Source: CAXBNB01 sp049115735 (GTDB lineage Bacteria; Bacteroidota; Bacteroidia; Cytophagales; Cyclobacteriaceae). Taken from it: a stretch of 64,000 nucleotides of DNA. Below are positions 26,509 to 36,189 of this stretch, piece by piece. The position numbers and the translations under genes were made by a program. Numbering within the stretch: position 1 is the stretch's first letter; each line of letters opens with the position of its first letter. The notes under the pieces were generated by a model that was not told the origin of the DNA, made no database searches, and was given only the letters and a program-made list of their open reading frames with translations. The stretch spans positions 248,001 to 312,000 of the forward strand of contig JAGDZP010000004.1 of assembly GCA_049115735.1 (NCBI GenBank), in the 5' to 3' direction.

Positions 26509-29143
26509 CCTTGAGAGAGTCTACTGGATTTGACATTGTTACTTTGAGTGATCTGCTCAGCACAGTGATAAATGCAACTGCCAGGACAGCCGCAGCTGCC
26601 GCTAAGAAATACCACAGTTCGATATCGATTCGGTAAGCGAAAGAACCCAACCAATCATCCACCACATACCAACAAATGGGCGTGGCAACTACTACAGAAA
26701 TCAAAACCAATTTTAAAAAGTCAAAGGTCATCAAGCCAAGCAGGCTATTGACTGAAGCACCCAGCACTTTTCTAATGCTGATCTCTTTACTTCGCTGGTC
26801 AGCCATGTAGGCTGAAAGTCCAAAAAGACCCAGGCTAGCTACTACCAAACTCAGCAAGACACTCATATTGAATATCAACGATGCTCTCGTTTCCTGTTGA
26901 TAAAAATCTTCCAGACGATCGTTCAGCAGGTTATATTCCATCGGTGAATTGGGGTCAAATTTATCATGAACTGCTTGGGCCTGTTTGACTACATCATTCA
27001 TTTCACCAGTATATTTTAGCGTGAAATAATCAATATATCCAAGAGGAGTATTCCAGGCGCCTATAGCCAGGGGAGCAACTTTTTCGTGTAGAGATTGGAA
27101 ATGAAAATCCTTAATTACACCTACCACCTGTACCTTAAAATCTTTGCCATTGTTTAATGACGTTTCCACAAAGGATCCCACAGGATCACTTAGGTTAAAT
27201 GCACGTACTGCTGCTTCATTGAGTATGACTTTCGTTGAATCATTCTTAGTATTCGACACAAAATATTCACCCGAAACCATTTCCATTTTATAAGCGTCCA
27301 ACATCCCCTCATCAAAGCCCATGACATAGGACTCAACAGAATCTTCAGGACTTAAAGTGCTACTCTTGAAATAACCCTTTGCTATATTCTTCCACTCACC
27401 AGGCACTCTTGTTGATACACCCACTGAGCTTACTCCTGGAATTTTAGCAAACTTGGCTTTCACAGTTTGAAACTTGCGCCTCACATTTCCGCTATTAATA
27501 TCAATGACTAATAGCTGCTCCTTGTCAAAACCTATGTTTGTATTTTGTATAAATCCCAATTGTTGGTTGATGACAATCGTGGAAACCAGCAATATCACAG
27601 TAATAGAAAATTGAAAAACAACCAAGGACTTTCTAAGTATAGCAGTCTTACTCAGCGTACCAGCTATTCCTCGCTTGATCGCCTGTGTCGGGCTTAGCAA
27701 TGAAAGATAAAAAGCCGGAAATGCGCCCGCTAATATGGCTATGACAATAGATAGCACGAAGAGGGTAGGCAGGTAGGTCGTCAGGTTACTCCAGGTAACG
27801 TCAAAACTCGTGGAGTTAATTTGATTGAAGTATGGAAATACAATATCCATTAGTCCCAGAGCCAGCGTCATAGCAATGAATGTTACCAAAAATGATTCTG
27901 TGAGAAACTGAATTCTCAATTGTCCCTTGAGCGCTCCTAATGTTTTTCTCACTCCCACTTCCTTGGCTCTGTTCATCGCTCCGGCAGTCATCAGATTGAT
28001 GTAGTTGACGCAGGCCAACACCAAGATCAAAATACCCATTGATGAAAAAATATAGACATAGGAAATATTGCCACGCAGTTTTTCTGCCCCATGCTGAATG
28101 TCATTTGAGCCCAGGTAAATATCCTGGATTGGTTGGAAGTTGGTGTCAAAAAATGACGAAGCATCACTAACATACTTGTCAAAAAATTGTGGCATGCTCG
28201 CACTTAGCTCCTCTATAGGCGCTCCATCTTTTATTACAACATAAGTGAAGGCACCATAGCTCCGCCAATCGCTGAGGTAATTTTGGTAGTTCTTACCTCC
28301 GGGGATGGAAGTCAATACTTCAAATTGCAAATGAGAATTGGCCGGAATGGGTTCTAAAACTCCTGTCACCCGAAAAGACCCATCTCCGGATTGAAGAATT
28401 TGGTCTAAGGCTTTCTCTCCTGAACCAAAGTATCGAATAGCAGCAGATGAGCTTAACACTACGGAATTGGGTTCGGTTAAAGCTTTTTGCCTGTCACCAT
28501 GGGAAAACTCAAAATCGAAAGTAGAGAAAAAATTTGGGCCTGCTACAAACCAATCTCTTTCCATTATTTTTTCACCGTCAAGTTCGAAAATTATTTGTCC
28601 AATTGGCTTGAAGAGCCTGGTAGATACTTCCACTTGAGGAAAATCAGCCGCTAGCAATGGGCCAAGTGGAGGTGAAGTTTGACCATGGAAACTCAAGTTC
28701 TCAGGGTTTCTTTTATCGGTAGTAACAACACGATATGTTCTGTCTGCTTTCTCGTGGAAAGCATCAAAGGAAAGCTCCTGATCGATATAAGTGTAAAGGA
28801 TGGCAGAAAATGCAATTCCGATAGTCAGCCCCAGAATATTGATAGCCGTGTACCCCTTGTTTCTGAGCATGGATCGCCACGCGATTTTTAGATTGTTCTT
28901 AAACATGTCCAATTCATTTGAGTGTGAGAATAAATGTGAGTTCTTGATGAGGTTAAACCGAAGAAGTTTGAAAACCTCCCATGTGTACATTCTGGACGCC
29001 TTCTTAGGAGAAGTCAATTCAAGATATTCCTGAAAAACCTCTTCCATATCCCCTTCTATCTCCTCCAGATACTCCTTTTTCAGGTAAAACTTCAGAAAGC
29101 CAAGTGGCCATTTGGGTGGCTTTATATGAGAAAAGGGCGTCAT
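26501..29143 (-). CDS. FtsX/MacB-type permease with prefix domain (cassette 2, first permease)
   Basis: An 880-residue permease. Prefix domain: IKPPKWPLGFLKFYLKKEYL with DMEEVFQEYLELTSPKKASRMYTWEVFKLL. A membrane helix (GYTAINILGLTIGIAFSAIL) is near 100, and the FtsX motifs are VGVRKTLGALKGQLRIQFL and ISIRKVLGASVNSLLGLM, ending NPVDSLKDE. The start overlaps the stop of PadR 29140-29478 by 4 bp (ATGA), and permease 23917-26508 overlaps its end, so all three are translationally coupled. The prefix domain is very similar to that of 23917-26508, suggesting a tandem duplication. Confidence 0.9.
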   Translation of the reverse strand: MTPFSHIKPPKWPLGFLKFYLKKEYLEEIEGDMEEVFQEYLELTSPKKASRMYTWEVFKLLRFNLIKNSHLFSHSNELDMFKNNLKIAWRSMLRNKGYTAINILGLTIGIAFSAILYTYIDQELSFDAFHEKADRTYRVVTTDKRNPENLSFHGQTSPPLGPLLAADFPQVEVSTRLFKPIGQIIFELDGEKIMERDWFVAGPNFFSTFDFEFSHGDRQKALTEPNSVVLSSSAAIRYFGSGEKALDQILQSGDGSFRVTGVLEPIPANSHLQFEVLTSIPGGKNYQNYLSDWRSYGAFTYVVIKDGAPIEELSASMPQFFDKYVSDASSFFDTNFQPIQDIYLGSNDIQHGAEKLRGNISYVYIFSSMGILILVLACVNYINLMTAGAMNRAKEVGVRKTLGALKGQLRIQFLTESFLVTFIAMTLALGLMDIVFPYFNQINSTSFDVTWSNLTTYLPTLFVLSIVIAILAGAFPAFYLSLLSPTQAIKRGIAGTLSKTAILRKSLVVFQFSITVILLVSTIVINQQLGFIQNTNIGFDKEQLLVIDINSGNVRRKFQTVKAKFAKIPGVSSVGVSTRVPGEWKNIAKGYFKSSTLSPEDSVESYVMGFDEGMLDAYKMEMVSGEYFVSNTKNDSTKVILNEAAVRAFNLSDPVGSFVETSLNNGKDFKVQVVGVIKDFHFQSLHEKVAPLAIGAWNTPLGYIDYFTLKYTGEMNDVVKQAQAVHDKFDPNSPMEYNLLNDRLEDFYQQETRASLIFNMSVLLSLVVASLGLFGLSAYMADQRSKEISIRKVLGASVNSLLGLMTFDFLKLVLISVVVATPICWYVVDDWLGSFAYRIDIELWYFLAAAAAVLAVAFITVLSRSLKVTMSNPVDSLKDE

Positions 29144-29478
29144 ATTATCCTGAGTTCAGGGGTCAGCTTCGGTATCGACTCCCAAAGAGCTGCTCTTACA
29201 TCTTTCATCTCCGCGAGCGTTCGGTGCGCATACGGAGTAGCCGAATAAATGCGTTTTCTCTTTCCCCCACGTTTTTGAGTGGCTTCTCCAAATTCAGAAG
29301 TGAGGAAACCTTTCTCCTCCATGCGTTTTAGGGCCGATTGAATGGAACCTACACTGAGCCTCTCATTCAAGCGCTCCTCGAGCTCTCGTTTAATTTCAAC
29401 ACCATAGGCATCTTGTTGCAATACTACTACTGTTAGAAGGACCAATTCCTCGAATTCTCCAAGTTTCGTTTTCTTCAT
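29140..29478 (-). CDS. PadR family transcriptional regulator (cassette 2)
   Basis: A 112-residue PadR protein: KLGEFEELVLLTVVVLQQDAYG, recognition region GSIQSALKRMEEKGFLTSEFG, wing RGGKRKRIYSATPYAH. It is first in an overlapping three-gene unit with permeases 26501-29143 and 23917-26508. Two exact 17-bp repeats precede it (29486-29537). It is similar to the PadR at 30594-30932 and appears to share its operator sequence. Confidence 0.9.
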   Translation of the reverse strand: MKKTKLGEFEELVLLTVVVLQQDAYGVEIKRELEERLNERLSVGSIQSALKRMEEKGFLTSEFGEATQKRGGKRKRIYSATPYAHRTLAEMKDVRAALWESIPKLTPELRII

Positions 29479-29485
29479 GATTATA

Positions 29486-29537
29486 TTATTCGTAATTGCA
29501 GTAAATATAGTTACATTATTTTATTCGTAATTGCAGT
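29486..29537 (-). promoter_or_regulatory. Paired 17-bp operator-like repeats upstream of PadR (cassette 2)
   Basis: TTATTCGTAATTGCAGT occurs exactly twice, at 29486-29502 and 29521-29537, 35 bp apart. Read on the minus strand the unit is ACTGCAATTACGAATAA with a quasi-palindromic core GCAATTAC. A -7-like TATATTTAC lies between the copies. The same core, CTRCAATTAYGAAT, occurs twice before the PadR gene at 30594. The divergent NIPSNAP gene starts about 110 bp away and may share control. Confidence 0.75.
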
Positions 29538-29643
29538 TTTTATCAATTTTTTGATTACTAATATGGAAATTTCACCTATTTATGGCCACATGAACAATCA
29601 AATATTTAAATTAACCTGCAAATTCATTCAAATACAAACCATT

Positions 29644-30444
29644 ATGATGTACACATGCAATACCAATACCCGATCTTATATGTTGATTGGGGCTTTTCTA
29701 ATTACAATATTGTTTACTTCAAATCTGGCAAATGCTGCCGACAGGGATATTTATCAGATTATTACCTATAACATTTCAGGCGAAAAGCAGGAAAAACGCA
29801 TGGATATCTTTCTCAAGGATGCATATCTACCAGCCCTTCACCGTGCGGGAATCAAGGATGTAGGTGTATTCAAACCTGTAGAAAGTGATGAGGATGCGGG
29901 TAAAAAGATTTACGTGCTAATTCCATTTAAATCAATAGATCAATTTGAAAAGTTGGAGGCTGTGCTTAGCAAAGACACGAAGTATCAAAAAGATGGTAGC
30001 GACTATATTGATGCGGCGCATGACAACTCCCCTTACCTCAGAATGGAGAGCACTTTGCTGCGAGCCTTCAAAACATGGCCGGAATATAAAAAACCAACAC
30101 ACTCGACACCCGAAACAGAACAGGTCTATGAGCTGAGAAGCTATGAAGGGGCAACCGAAAAACTGTATACGAAAAAGGTAGAGATGTTTGATAGTGGAGA
30201 AACCAAGCTTTTTAAGGATTTGGGATTTCAGCCGGTCTTTTTTGGAGAAGTAATTTCTGGCCCTACTATGCCCAACTTGATGTACCTAACCACATTTAAA
30301 AACAAAGCATCACAAGATGAGCTCTGGAATGCTTTTCGTATTGCACCTGCATGGCTGAAATTGAAAGCTGACAAGCAATATGCGAATACTGTCTCGAAAA
30401 ATGTGAAGCGATACCTCCGCCCGACCAAGTATTCTGATTTATAA
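29644..30444 (+). CDS. Exported NIPSNAP family protein
   Basis: A 266-residue protein with a signal peptide (SYMLIGAFLITILFTSNLANAADRD), then two NIPSNAP ferredoxin-like domains: IYQIITYNISGEKQEKRMDIFLKDAYLPALHRAG and YELRSYEGATEKLYTKKVEMF. Start 29644 (or 29647) is preferred over ATG 29551, whose extension is not signal-like. Secreted NIPSNAP proteins of Bacteroidota have no defined activity. The gene sits between the promoters of two PadR-permease cassettes that share an operator sequence, so it may belong to the same regulon; that is inference. Confidence 0.85.
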   Translation: MMYTCNTNTRSYMLIGAFLITILFTSNLANAADRDIYQIITYNISGEKQEKRMDIFLKDAYLPALHRAGIKDVGVFKPVESDEDAGKKIYVLIPFKSIDQFEKLEAVLSKDTKYQKDGSDYIDAAHDNSPYLRMESTLLRAFKTWPEYKKPTHSTPETEQVYELRSYEGATEKLYTKKVEMFDSGETKLFKDLGFQPVFFGEVISGPTMPNLMYLTTFKNKASQDELWNAFRIAPAWLKLKADKQYANTVSKNVKRYLRPTKYSDL

Positions 30445-30527
30445 AGTTTTAATATCCCTTTCTACTCCTTATTGATCTTTGCAAGACGCTAAGTCCGATA
30501 AGAGATTTCCAGTAAACACCATTTTAT

Positions 30528-30575
30528 CTACAATTATGAATTTTATTCAAAGTATTTTACTTACATTTATGAATT
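30528..30575 (+). promoter_or_regulatory. Paired operator-like repeats upstream of PadR (cassette 3)
   Basis: ACAATTATGAATT (30530-30542) and ACATTTATGAATT (30563-30575) are 33 bp apart, with a -7-like TATTTTAC between them. They match the repeats in front of the PadR gene at 29478 (consensus CTRCAATTAYGAAT), pointing to one binding specificity shared by both regulators. Confidence 0.7.
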
Positions 30576-30593
30576 AAATATAAGCGACACAAT

Positions 30594-30932
30594 ATGAAGG
30601 GTAATTATCTGGGCGAATTTGAAGAAGTGATATTGCTGACTGTTGGCATTTTGGAGGAAGAGGCTTACACGGTTAAGCTGCAAGAAGCTCTTTTAGAAAA
30701 CAGCAATCGTAAAGCCACTTTGAGTGCCATTCATACAGTTCTGCACCGAATGGAGAAAAAGGGTTTTTTGGAATCTCAATTTGGAGAAGCCAGTCCGGAG
30801 CGTGGTGGCAAACGCAAGCGTGTATTTAGGCTCACACAACTTGGACAAAATATTCTGGTCCGGACAAGGGATGCTCGACAATCTCTTTGGAGTAAGATGC
30901 CAGAGCTAGGTGTAGAATTGAAAGGATCGTGA
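30594..30932 (+). CDS. PadR family transcriptional regulator (cassette 3)
   Basis: A 112-residue PadR protein: YLGEFEEVILLTVGILEEEAY, recognition region SAIHTVLHRMEKKGFLESQFG, wing RGGKRKRVFRLTQLGQ. It overlaps the permease 30929-33538 by 4 bp (ATGA). Its recognition helix and upstream repeats resemble those of the PadR at 29140-29478, so they may cross-regulate. Confidence 0.9.
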   Translation: MKGNYLGEFEEVILLTVGILEEEAYTVKLQEALLENSNRKATLSAIHTVLHRMEKKGFLESQFGEASPERGGKRKRVFRLTQLGQNILVRTRDARQSLWSKMPELGVELKGS

Positions 30933-33538
30933 AAAACAGACAAGCCCATACACCACCTCAATGGCCTGCAAAACTACTTCGTTGGTTCTGCCGAGAGGAA
31001 CTGATAGAAGAAATAGAAGGCGACCTAACGGAGGTTTTTCACATGCGAATAGAAGCGCGGAAAGCTTTGAATGCTCGGGTTTTATTCTTTCTCGGCGTTC
31101 TTTCTTACATCAAAATTGACAATCTGAAGTTCCTCAAACCTTCCTTACCCATGATGCTCTATTTCAGCTACTTCAAGTTGGCCTATCGAAACCTTTTTCG
31201 AAAAAAATCATACGGGCTTATCAATATTGGAGGTCTTGCCATCGGGCTTTCTGCCACACTTTTTCTTTCTATCTATGTGCTCAATGAACTCAGCTATGAC
31301 AAACACATTAAGGATCACAACAAAATATACCGGATAAGTACGCATGCAACTTTCGAAAACGGAGAGACGCACTCCGCAACCACACCTCCTCCGCTTGGTC
31401 ATGTGCTCAAGGAGGAACTTCCAGAAGTTGTGGCATGGGCTTCTTTTCACTATTACAAGCGTTTCTCTTTTAAGCTTGATGAACAATTTGTACAGGAACC
31501 TTCTGCCCTTTATGTATCCAGTACGTTTCTTGAGGTGTTTGACCTAGCTCTGATTTCAGGCAATAAAACGTCCGTTTTCGCTTCTCCAAATTCGATGGTA
31601 TTGAGTGAATCAAAAGCCATGGATTATTTTGGCACCACAGATGTGATCGGAAAAGTAGTAGAATCCGATATAGGAAATATGACCGTCACTGGGATCATGG
31701 ATGATCCCAGTGATCAGGCTCATTTTCGATCTCACATTCTAGTTTTTCGTGGTGATAAATCTTTTTTGAGTGATGGATGGGAAGATTACAACGCCTACAA
31801 CTATATAAAGCTGAATGGGGATGTAAAAAGCGTAGAAGAAAAACTCCCTTATATCGTAGAAAAGCACATGGCTCCCGCCATGAAAAAAGTGTTTAATACC
31901 AAAGGAGAATTAGAACTTCAAAAGCTGACCGATATTCACCTACATTCCGATCTTGAGTTTGAAATACAACCCAATGGAAAAGTTGAACACGTGCAAGCTC
32001 TTGGAGCTTTGGCCATTTTTATACTCATTGTAGTTGCGATCAACTATGTCAATCTATCCACAGCTCGTGCGACCACCCGGCTAAAAGAAATTGGCATTAG
32101 AAAGGTTCTGGGGTCTGTGAAGGGCACCATCAGAGTGCAGTTTATAGTAGAGTCCCTGCTCATCATGATCCTCTCTTCCATATTGGCCTTTGTGTTGTAT
32201 CTGGCTTTCCTGCCTTCTTTTAATCTCCTTACTGATGGCAGCTTCACCTTGACAAGCTTATTGGATTTTGAGTTGCTAATGATAATTTCAGGGATTGTTG
32301 GTCTAATAGGTATTGCAGGTGCCTGGTATCCCGCTGGTTTCGTTTCCAGCTTTGGTACGGTTTACGTTTTCAAAAACAACTTCCGTTTTGGCGGCTCTAG
32401 TTTGCCCGTTAGCAAAGTGCTCAATGCAGTGCAATTTGGAGTAGCACTGGTAATGATTATTGTCACCCTGATCATCCACGAACAGATTGGCTATATGCGA
32501 GATTTTGATTTGGGATATGACAAGGATCAACTCGTGAAAATTGACATGAAGGAGCGTGTAAATCCTGAAATGGCCAAAACACTAAAAGCCCAACTTCTCA
32601 ATCAGTCAAAAGTTGAAGAAGTGACCATTGTGAAACAAGCACCTGGAGAGCCAATAGCAGTTGACGGATTGAAGTTTGAAAAACCGAATGGCGGATTCGA
32701 AACACATAAAATAAGTTTCAATACCGCGGATAAATCCTTCATTCCTACCCTGGATCTGGAACTACTCTCCGGTAGAAATTTTGATCTAAAATCAGATAAA
32801 ATGGCCCGCGCCGTTCTGGTCAATGAAGCATTGGTAAAGTCCCTCGGCTACCAAAGTGCTGAGGAAATCCTAAACAAAAAAGTAGCCCTGCCTCTGGGTG
32901 AGGACTACTACGCTCACATTATCGGGGTAATGAAAGACTTTCATCTTGAATCCCTACATAAGGAAATCAAACCACTCATTGTAGTAAACTTCCCATACAT
33001 CAGCACTACCCTAATTGCCAAAGTGAGTTCGGGAGATTTAAACACAACACTCAACAGCATCGAAGAAACGACCCGGGAAGTAGCCAACTCAACATCATTT
33101 TCGGTGACTATGCTGGATCAGACCTTCTGGTCTCAATATCAGAGTGATGAGCTGCGTAGCACGCTCATGATGATATTTTCTATCCTGACCATCCTCATGG
33201 CTTTTATCGGACTTTTTGGACTGGTATCCTTCAGTGTGGAACAACGGGTCAAAGAAATGACAATAAGGAAAATATTTGGAGCGGAACTTCGTGATGTGCT
33301 CTTGCTCTTCTTTAGAAATTACTCCTGGATCTTGGTCGGATCAGTAGTTGTAGGAGTTCCAGTAGCCTACCAGATCGGCAATAGCTGGCTGAGTGGCTTT
33401 GCCTACCGTATTGACATGCCCTACACCGTTTTTCTATTCTCAATACTATTTTTAGTTGCCGTTATGGCTGCCATCATTACCTACAAGTCCAGACAAAGCA
33501 ACCGCGTGAATCCAGTGGTTAACTTGAGGGATGAGTAG
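30929..33538 (+). CDS. FtsX/MacB-type permease with prefix domain (cassette 3)
   Basis: An 869-residue permease starting with GTG inside the PadR stop overlap. Prefix domain: HTPPQWPAKLLRWFCREELI and GDLTEVFHMRIEARKALNARVLF. First helix: YGLINIGGLAIGLSATLFLSIYVL. FtsX motifs IGIRKVLGSVKGTIRVQFI and MTIRKIFGAELRDVLLLFF; end NPVVNLRDE. It converges with permease 33547-36189, with only 8 bp between the genes. Like its neighbours it has no adjacent ATPase. Confidence 0.9.
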   Translation: MKNRQAHTPPQWPAKLLRWFCREELIEEIEGDLTEVFHMRIEARKALNARVLFFLGVLSYIKIDNLKFLKPSLPMMLYFSYFKLAYRNLFRKKSYGLINIGGLAIGLSATLFLSIYVLNELSYDKHIKDHNKIYRISTHATFENGETHSATTPPPLGHVLKEELPEVVAWASFHYYKRFSFKLDEQFVQEPSALYVSSTFLEVFDLALISGNKTSVFASPNSMVLSESKAMDYFGTTDVIGKVVESDIGNMTVTGIMDDPSDQAHFRSHILVFRGDKSFLSDGWEDYNAYNYIKLNGDVKSVEEKLPYIVEKHMAPAMKKVFNTKGELELQKLTDIHLHSDLEFEIQPNGKVEHVQALGALAIFILIVVAINYVNLSTARATTRLKEIGIRKVLGSVKGTIRVQFIVESLLIMILSSILAFVLYLAFLPSFNLLTDGSFTLTSLLDFELLMIISGIVGLIGIAGAWYPAGFVSSFGTVYVFKNNFRFGGSSLPVSKVLNAVQFGVALVMIIVTLIIHEQIGYMRDFDLGYDKDQLVKIDMKERVNPEMAKTLKAQLLNQSKVEEVTIVKQAPGEPIAVDGLKFEKPNGGFETHKISFNTADKSFIPTLDLELLSGRNFDLKSDKMARAVLVNEALVKSLGYQSAEEILNKKVALPLGEDYYAHIIGVMKDFHLESLHKEIKPLIVVNFPYISTTLIAKVSSGDLNTTLNSIEETTREVANSTSFSVTMLDQTFWSQYQSDELRSTLMMIFSILTILMAFIGLFGLVSFSVEQRVKEMTIRKIFGAELRDVLLLFFRNYSWILVGSVVVGVPVAYQIGNSWLSGFAYRIDMPYTVFLFSILFLVAVMAAIITYKSRQSNRVNPVVNLRDE

Positions 33539-33546
33539 CCTGATTC

Positions 33547-36189
33547 TCATTCATCTCGTAAAGTGTCCGCCGGATTGAGCTGAGCAGTTTTTCTTATGAT
33601 GTACGAAGTAGTACCTATTCCAGCAGCAAATATTCCCACCACACAGAGCACAATTGTGAATACTTCTACATCCATATGATAGGAATAAATAGTGCTCAAC
33701 ATGAAGTTAGAAATGAAAAACCCACCAATCGTTCCCAGGATTCCTGCAAAAATCATGATTTTAATAAATGGTCTATTGACAAGCCCAACTAGCTGATTGA
33801 CGGAAGCGCCCATGGTTTTGCGAATGCCCATCTCTTTTATTCGTCGTTTGGAAGTGATAGACGCCAATGAAAAAATACCTGATATGGATAAAAGCACTCC
33901 TAAAATTGTGATGAATAGCAATGCATTAGACACGTTTCCATTTACGCGCCGAATTATACCTAGAGCAATATCTTCCTGTTGTTCAACCTTGGATGGTTTA
34001 TTTGGGAAAAGTTCCTTCCATTGATCCTCCATGAAGATGTTGACTTCCTGAATATCTGATTCTTCTGTACGAGCAATTACAAAATTTGAACGCTTTAGTT
34101 GGTCACTAGGAGAGAAAACAAATGGTTCTGCTTCACCCGATCTAACAATCTTATCTACATGATTTTCGACAACACCAATAATTTGTTTTTCTTTCGAAGA
34201 CACCATCACCTTTTGGCCAATGGGATCTTCTATTCCTGCTTTCTCAATGAATGCCTCATTAACAATCACCTCAGTCGCTCCACCACTTTTGCCTCTTGAA
34301 TTGAAGTTCCTTCCCTGAATCAGGTTCAATCCTACAGTCTGAAAATAATTGTCACCCACGCTAACAATTTTCGCCCTATACTGCACTTCCTGAAATTCCA
34401 TCAGCTGACCAACACCAACCTGAGCTCCTATATGGCCATTGGATTTTGATAAAGATAAGATCTTAGGATTTGATGCCAGTACATTGATGTAAGCTTGTGC
34501 ATCTTTGCTATTTTCTACAGTTTTTGTGAGCAGCATTTCTTTATCATATCCAAAATCAAGCGACTCCTGAAATTTAGTGTTTTGAATGAATGTAATTCCA
34601 GTGACCAAAGTAATAATGGAAATAGCGAATTGCATAGCCATCAAAGAATTGGTAAATAAATTGTTTCCTTTGGCATTGACAGTTCCTTTAATCAATGCCA
34701 GCGAACTAAATCTGCTGTTCAGCAATGCAGGATAGATCCCGACTAACATAGCAGTGATAAGTATCAACAAAATCAATCCAAAAGTTAAATTTCCAAAACT
34801 TATAGATTCCCACTCGAATGTCACACTCCACATGTCATAAAAAGCTGGAACAACGACCTGCGCAATAGCCAAACCAACCAATATTGCTATCAGTAATACC
34901 AAAATGGTTTCAAGTAAAAATTGAAACACAATTTGCCCTCTGGTAGCACCAATCACCTTCCTAACACCAATTTCTTTCAATCTTTTTGACATCATAGCCA
35001 GTGAAGTGTTGGTAAGATTGAAACAGGCAATGAGTAAGATGAATATTGCCAATATTCCACTCAAAGTGAGCAACTCCATTGGTAATTTTGAACGTAGATG
35101 CTTCACATTCCTATTTTGTTGAAAGTTCATAGGAATGGAAAAGGGCTTCAAGGAAAAAGCTTTTACGGTTTCGAATTTAAGACGATAAGGATTGTTACGA
35201 AGTTCTACATAAGGTGTCAATAAATCTGCGAGTAGGTCCGGATTGGTGTTTGGTGAGATTTTGAAGAAAGTCGCGACCTCCCTCCAGTTTTCCCAGCTTT
35301 TCATGCCAGAGGGATCAGTCAAATCTGCTTTGTTTGCTTTCTCAAAGTGCTCAATTCTCGTGAGTGCCCTAAACATGAAACTAGTATTGATAGGAAGGGA
35401 CGGAAAAACCCCTTTTACAGTAACTGAAACTGTATGCCCACCTTTTAATTCCAGGCTGATGGTCTTTCCGATAGGATTTTCATCATCAAAATATTTTTTG
35501 CTTAGGTATTGGGATATGAAAATACTATTGACGTCTTGAAATGACTCGTGAGATCCATGAATAAGAGGAATAGAAAATATGTCAAAAAAAGTACTATCTG
35601 CATATGCCACAGACTCCCTGAATGCGTCACGCCCATTATACACGACAGGACGGTCATTATATAACCTGCAAGTTTTTTCAATTCCTGCTAATTCTTCTAC
35701 AGCCATAGGAGCCAATTGAAAAGGTGCCTGGGCTACATCTATTGACTTTTCACCAGAATTTACCGCCCTGGTATGAACACGATAAACCTGACTGAGGTCC
35801 TGATCTTTAAAAAAATTATCAAATTCAATATTGAAAGCCAGGACTGTATACATAGTGATGCAGCAAGAGAATGCAATTCCAATCCCCAACATATTTATCA
35901 TCATATATGTGCGGTTTTTTACTACATTTCTAAAGGCGATGTTCACGTAGTTTTGGAACATACCAAAGTTGTTGAGTCGGTGACTGCCTCCGAATGATTT
36001 GATTATTCCCGGCCTAAAAAAGCGTATTACACCCAACGAAAGACGCCATTTCGCTTTCCTAAGTCCTTTTACACTAACGTCCTCCTCAAACTGCTCTTCC
36101 AGATCTCCCAGTATTCCTTCCTGCAAGGATTCTTTGCAGAACCACTTAAAGAAGCGGGTGAGTAAATATGGTGGCTTATGATAGTTCAC
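33547..36189 (-). CDS. FtsX/MacB-type permease with prefix domain (cassette 4)
   Basis: An 880-residue permease. Prefix domain: PPYLLTRFFKWFCKESLQEG and GDLEEQFEEDVSVKGLRKAKW. First helix: MINMLGIGIAFSCCITMYTVLAFNIEFD. FtsX motifs IGVRKVIGATRGQIVFQFL and MGIRKTMGASVNQLVGLV; end NPADTLRDE. It is more like the prefix-less permease at 43003-45387 than its immediate neighbours (shared CCIT and LA[FY]NIEFD segments, GIYPALL/GLYPALF, identical last nine residues). The start overlaps the PadR stop by 4 bp. Confidence 0.9.
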   Translation of the reverse strand: MNYHKPPYLLTRFFKWFCKESLQEGILGDLEEQFEEDVSVKGLRKAKWRLSLGVIRFFRPGIIKSFGGSHRLNNFGMFQNYVNIAFRNVVKNRTYMMINMLGIGIAFSCCITMYTVLAFNIEFDNFFKDQDLSQVYRVHTRAVNSGEKSIDVAQAPFQLAPMAVEELAGIEKTCRLYNDRPVVYNGRDAFRESVAYADSTFFDIFSIPLIHGSHESFQDVNSIFISQYLSKKYFDDENPIGKTISLELKGGHTVSVTVKGVFPSLPINTSFMFRALTRIEHFEKANKADLTDPSGMKSWENWREVATFFKISPNTNPDLLADLLTPYVELRNNPYRLKFETVKAFSLKPFSIPMNFQQNRNVKHLRSKLPMELLTLSGILAIFILLIACFNLTNTSLAMMSKRLKEIGVRKVIGATRGQIVFQFLLETILVLLIAILVGLAIAQVVVPAFYDMWSVTFEWESISFGNLTFGLILLILITAMLVGIYPALLNSRFSSLALIKGTVNAKGNNLFTNSLMAMQFAISIITLVTGITFIQNTKFQESLDFGYDKEMLLTKTVENSKDAQAYINVLASNPKILSLSKSNGHIGAQVGVGQLMEFQEVQYRAKIVSVGDNYFQTVGLNLIQGRNFNSRGKSGGATEVIVNEAFIEKAGIEDPIGQKVMVSSKEKQIIGVVENHVDKIVRSGEAEPFVFSPSDQLKRSNFVIARTEESDIQEVNIFMEDQWKELFPNKPSKVEQQEDIALGIIRRVNGNVSNALLFITILGVLLSISGIFSLASITSKRRIKEMGIRKTMGASVNQLVGLVNRPFIKIMIFAGILGTIGGFFISNFMLSTIYSYHMDVEVFTIVLCVVGIFAAGIGTTSYIIRKTAQLNPADTLRDE

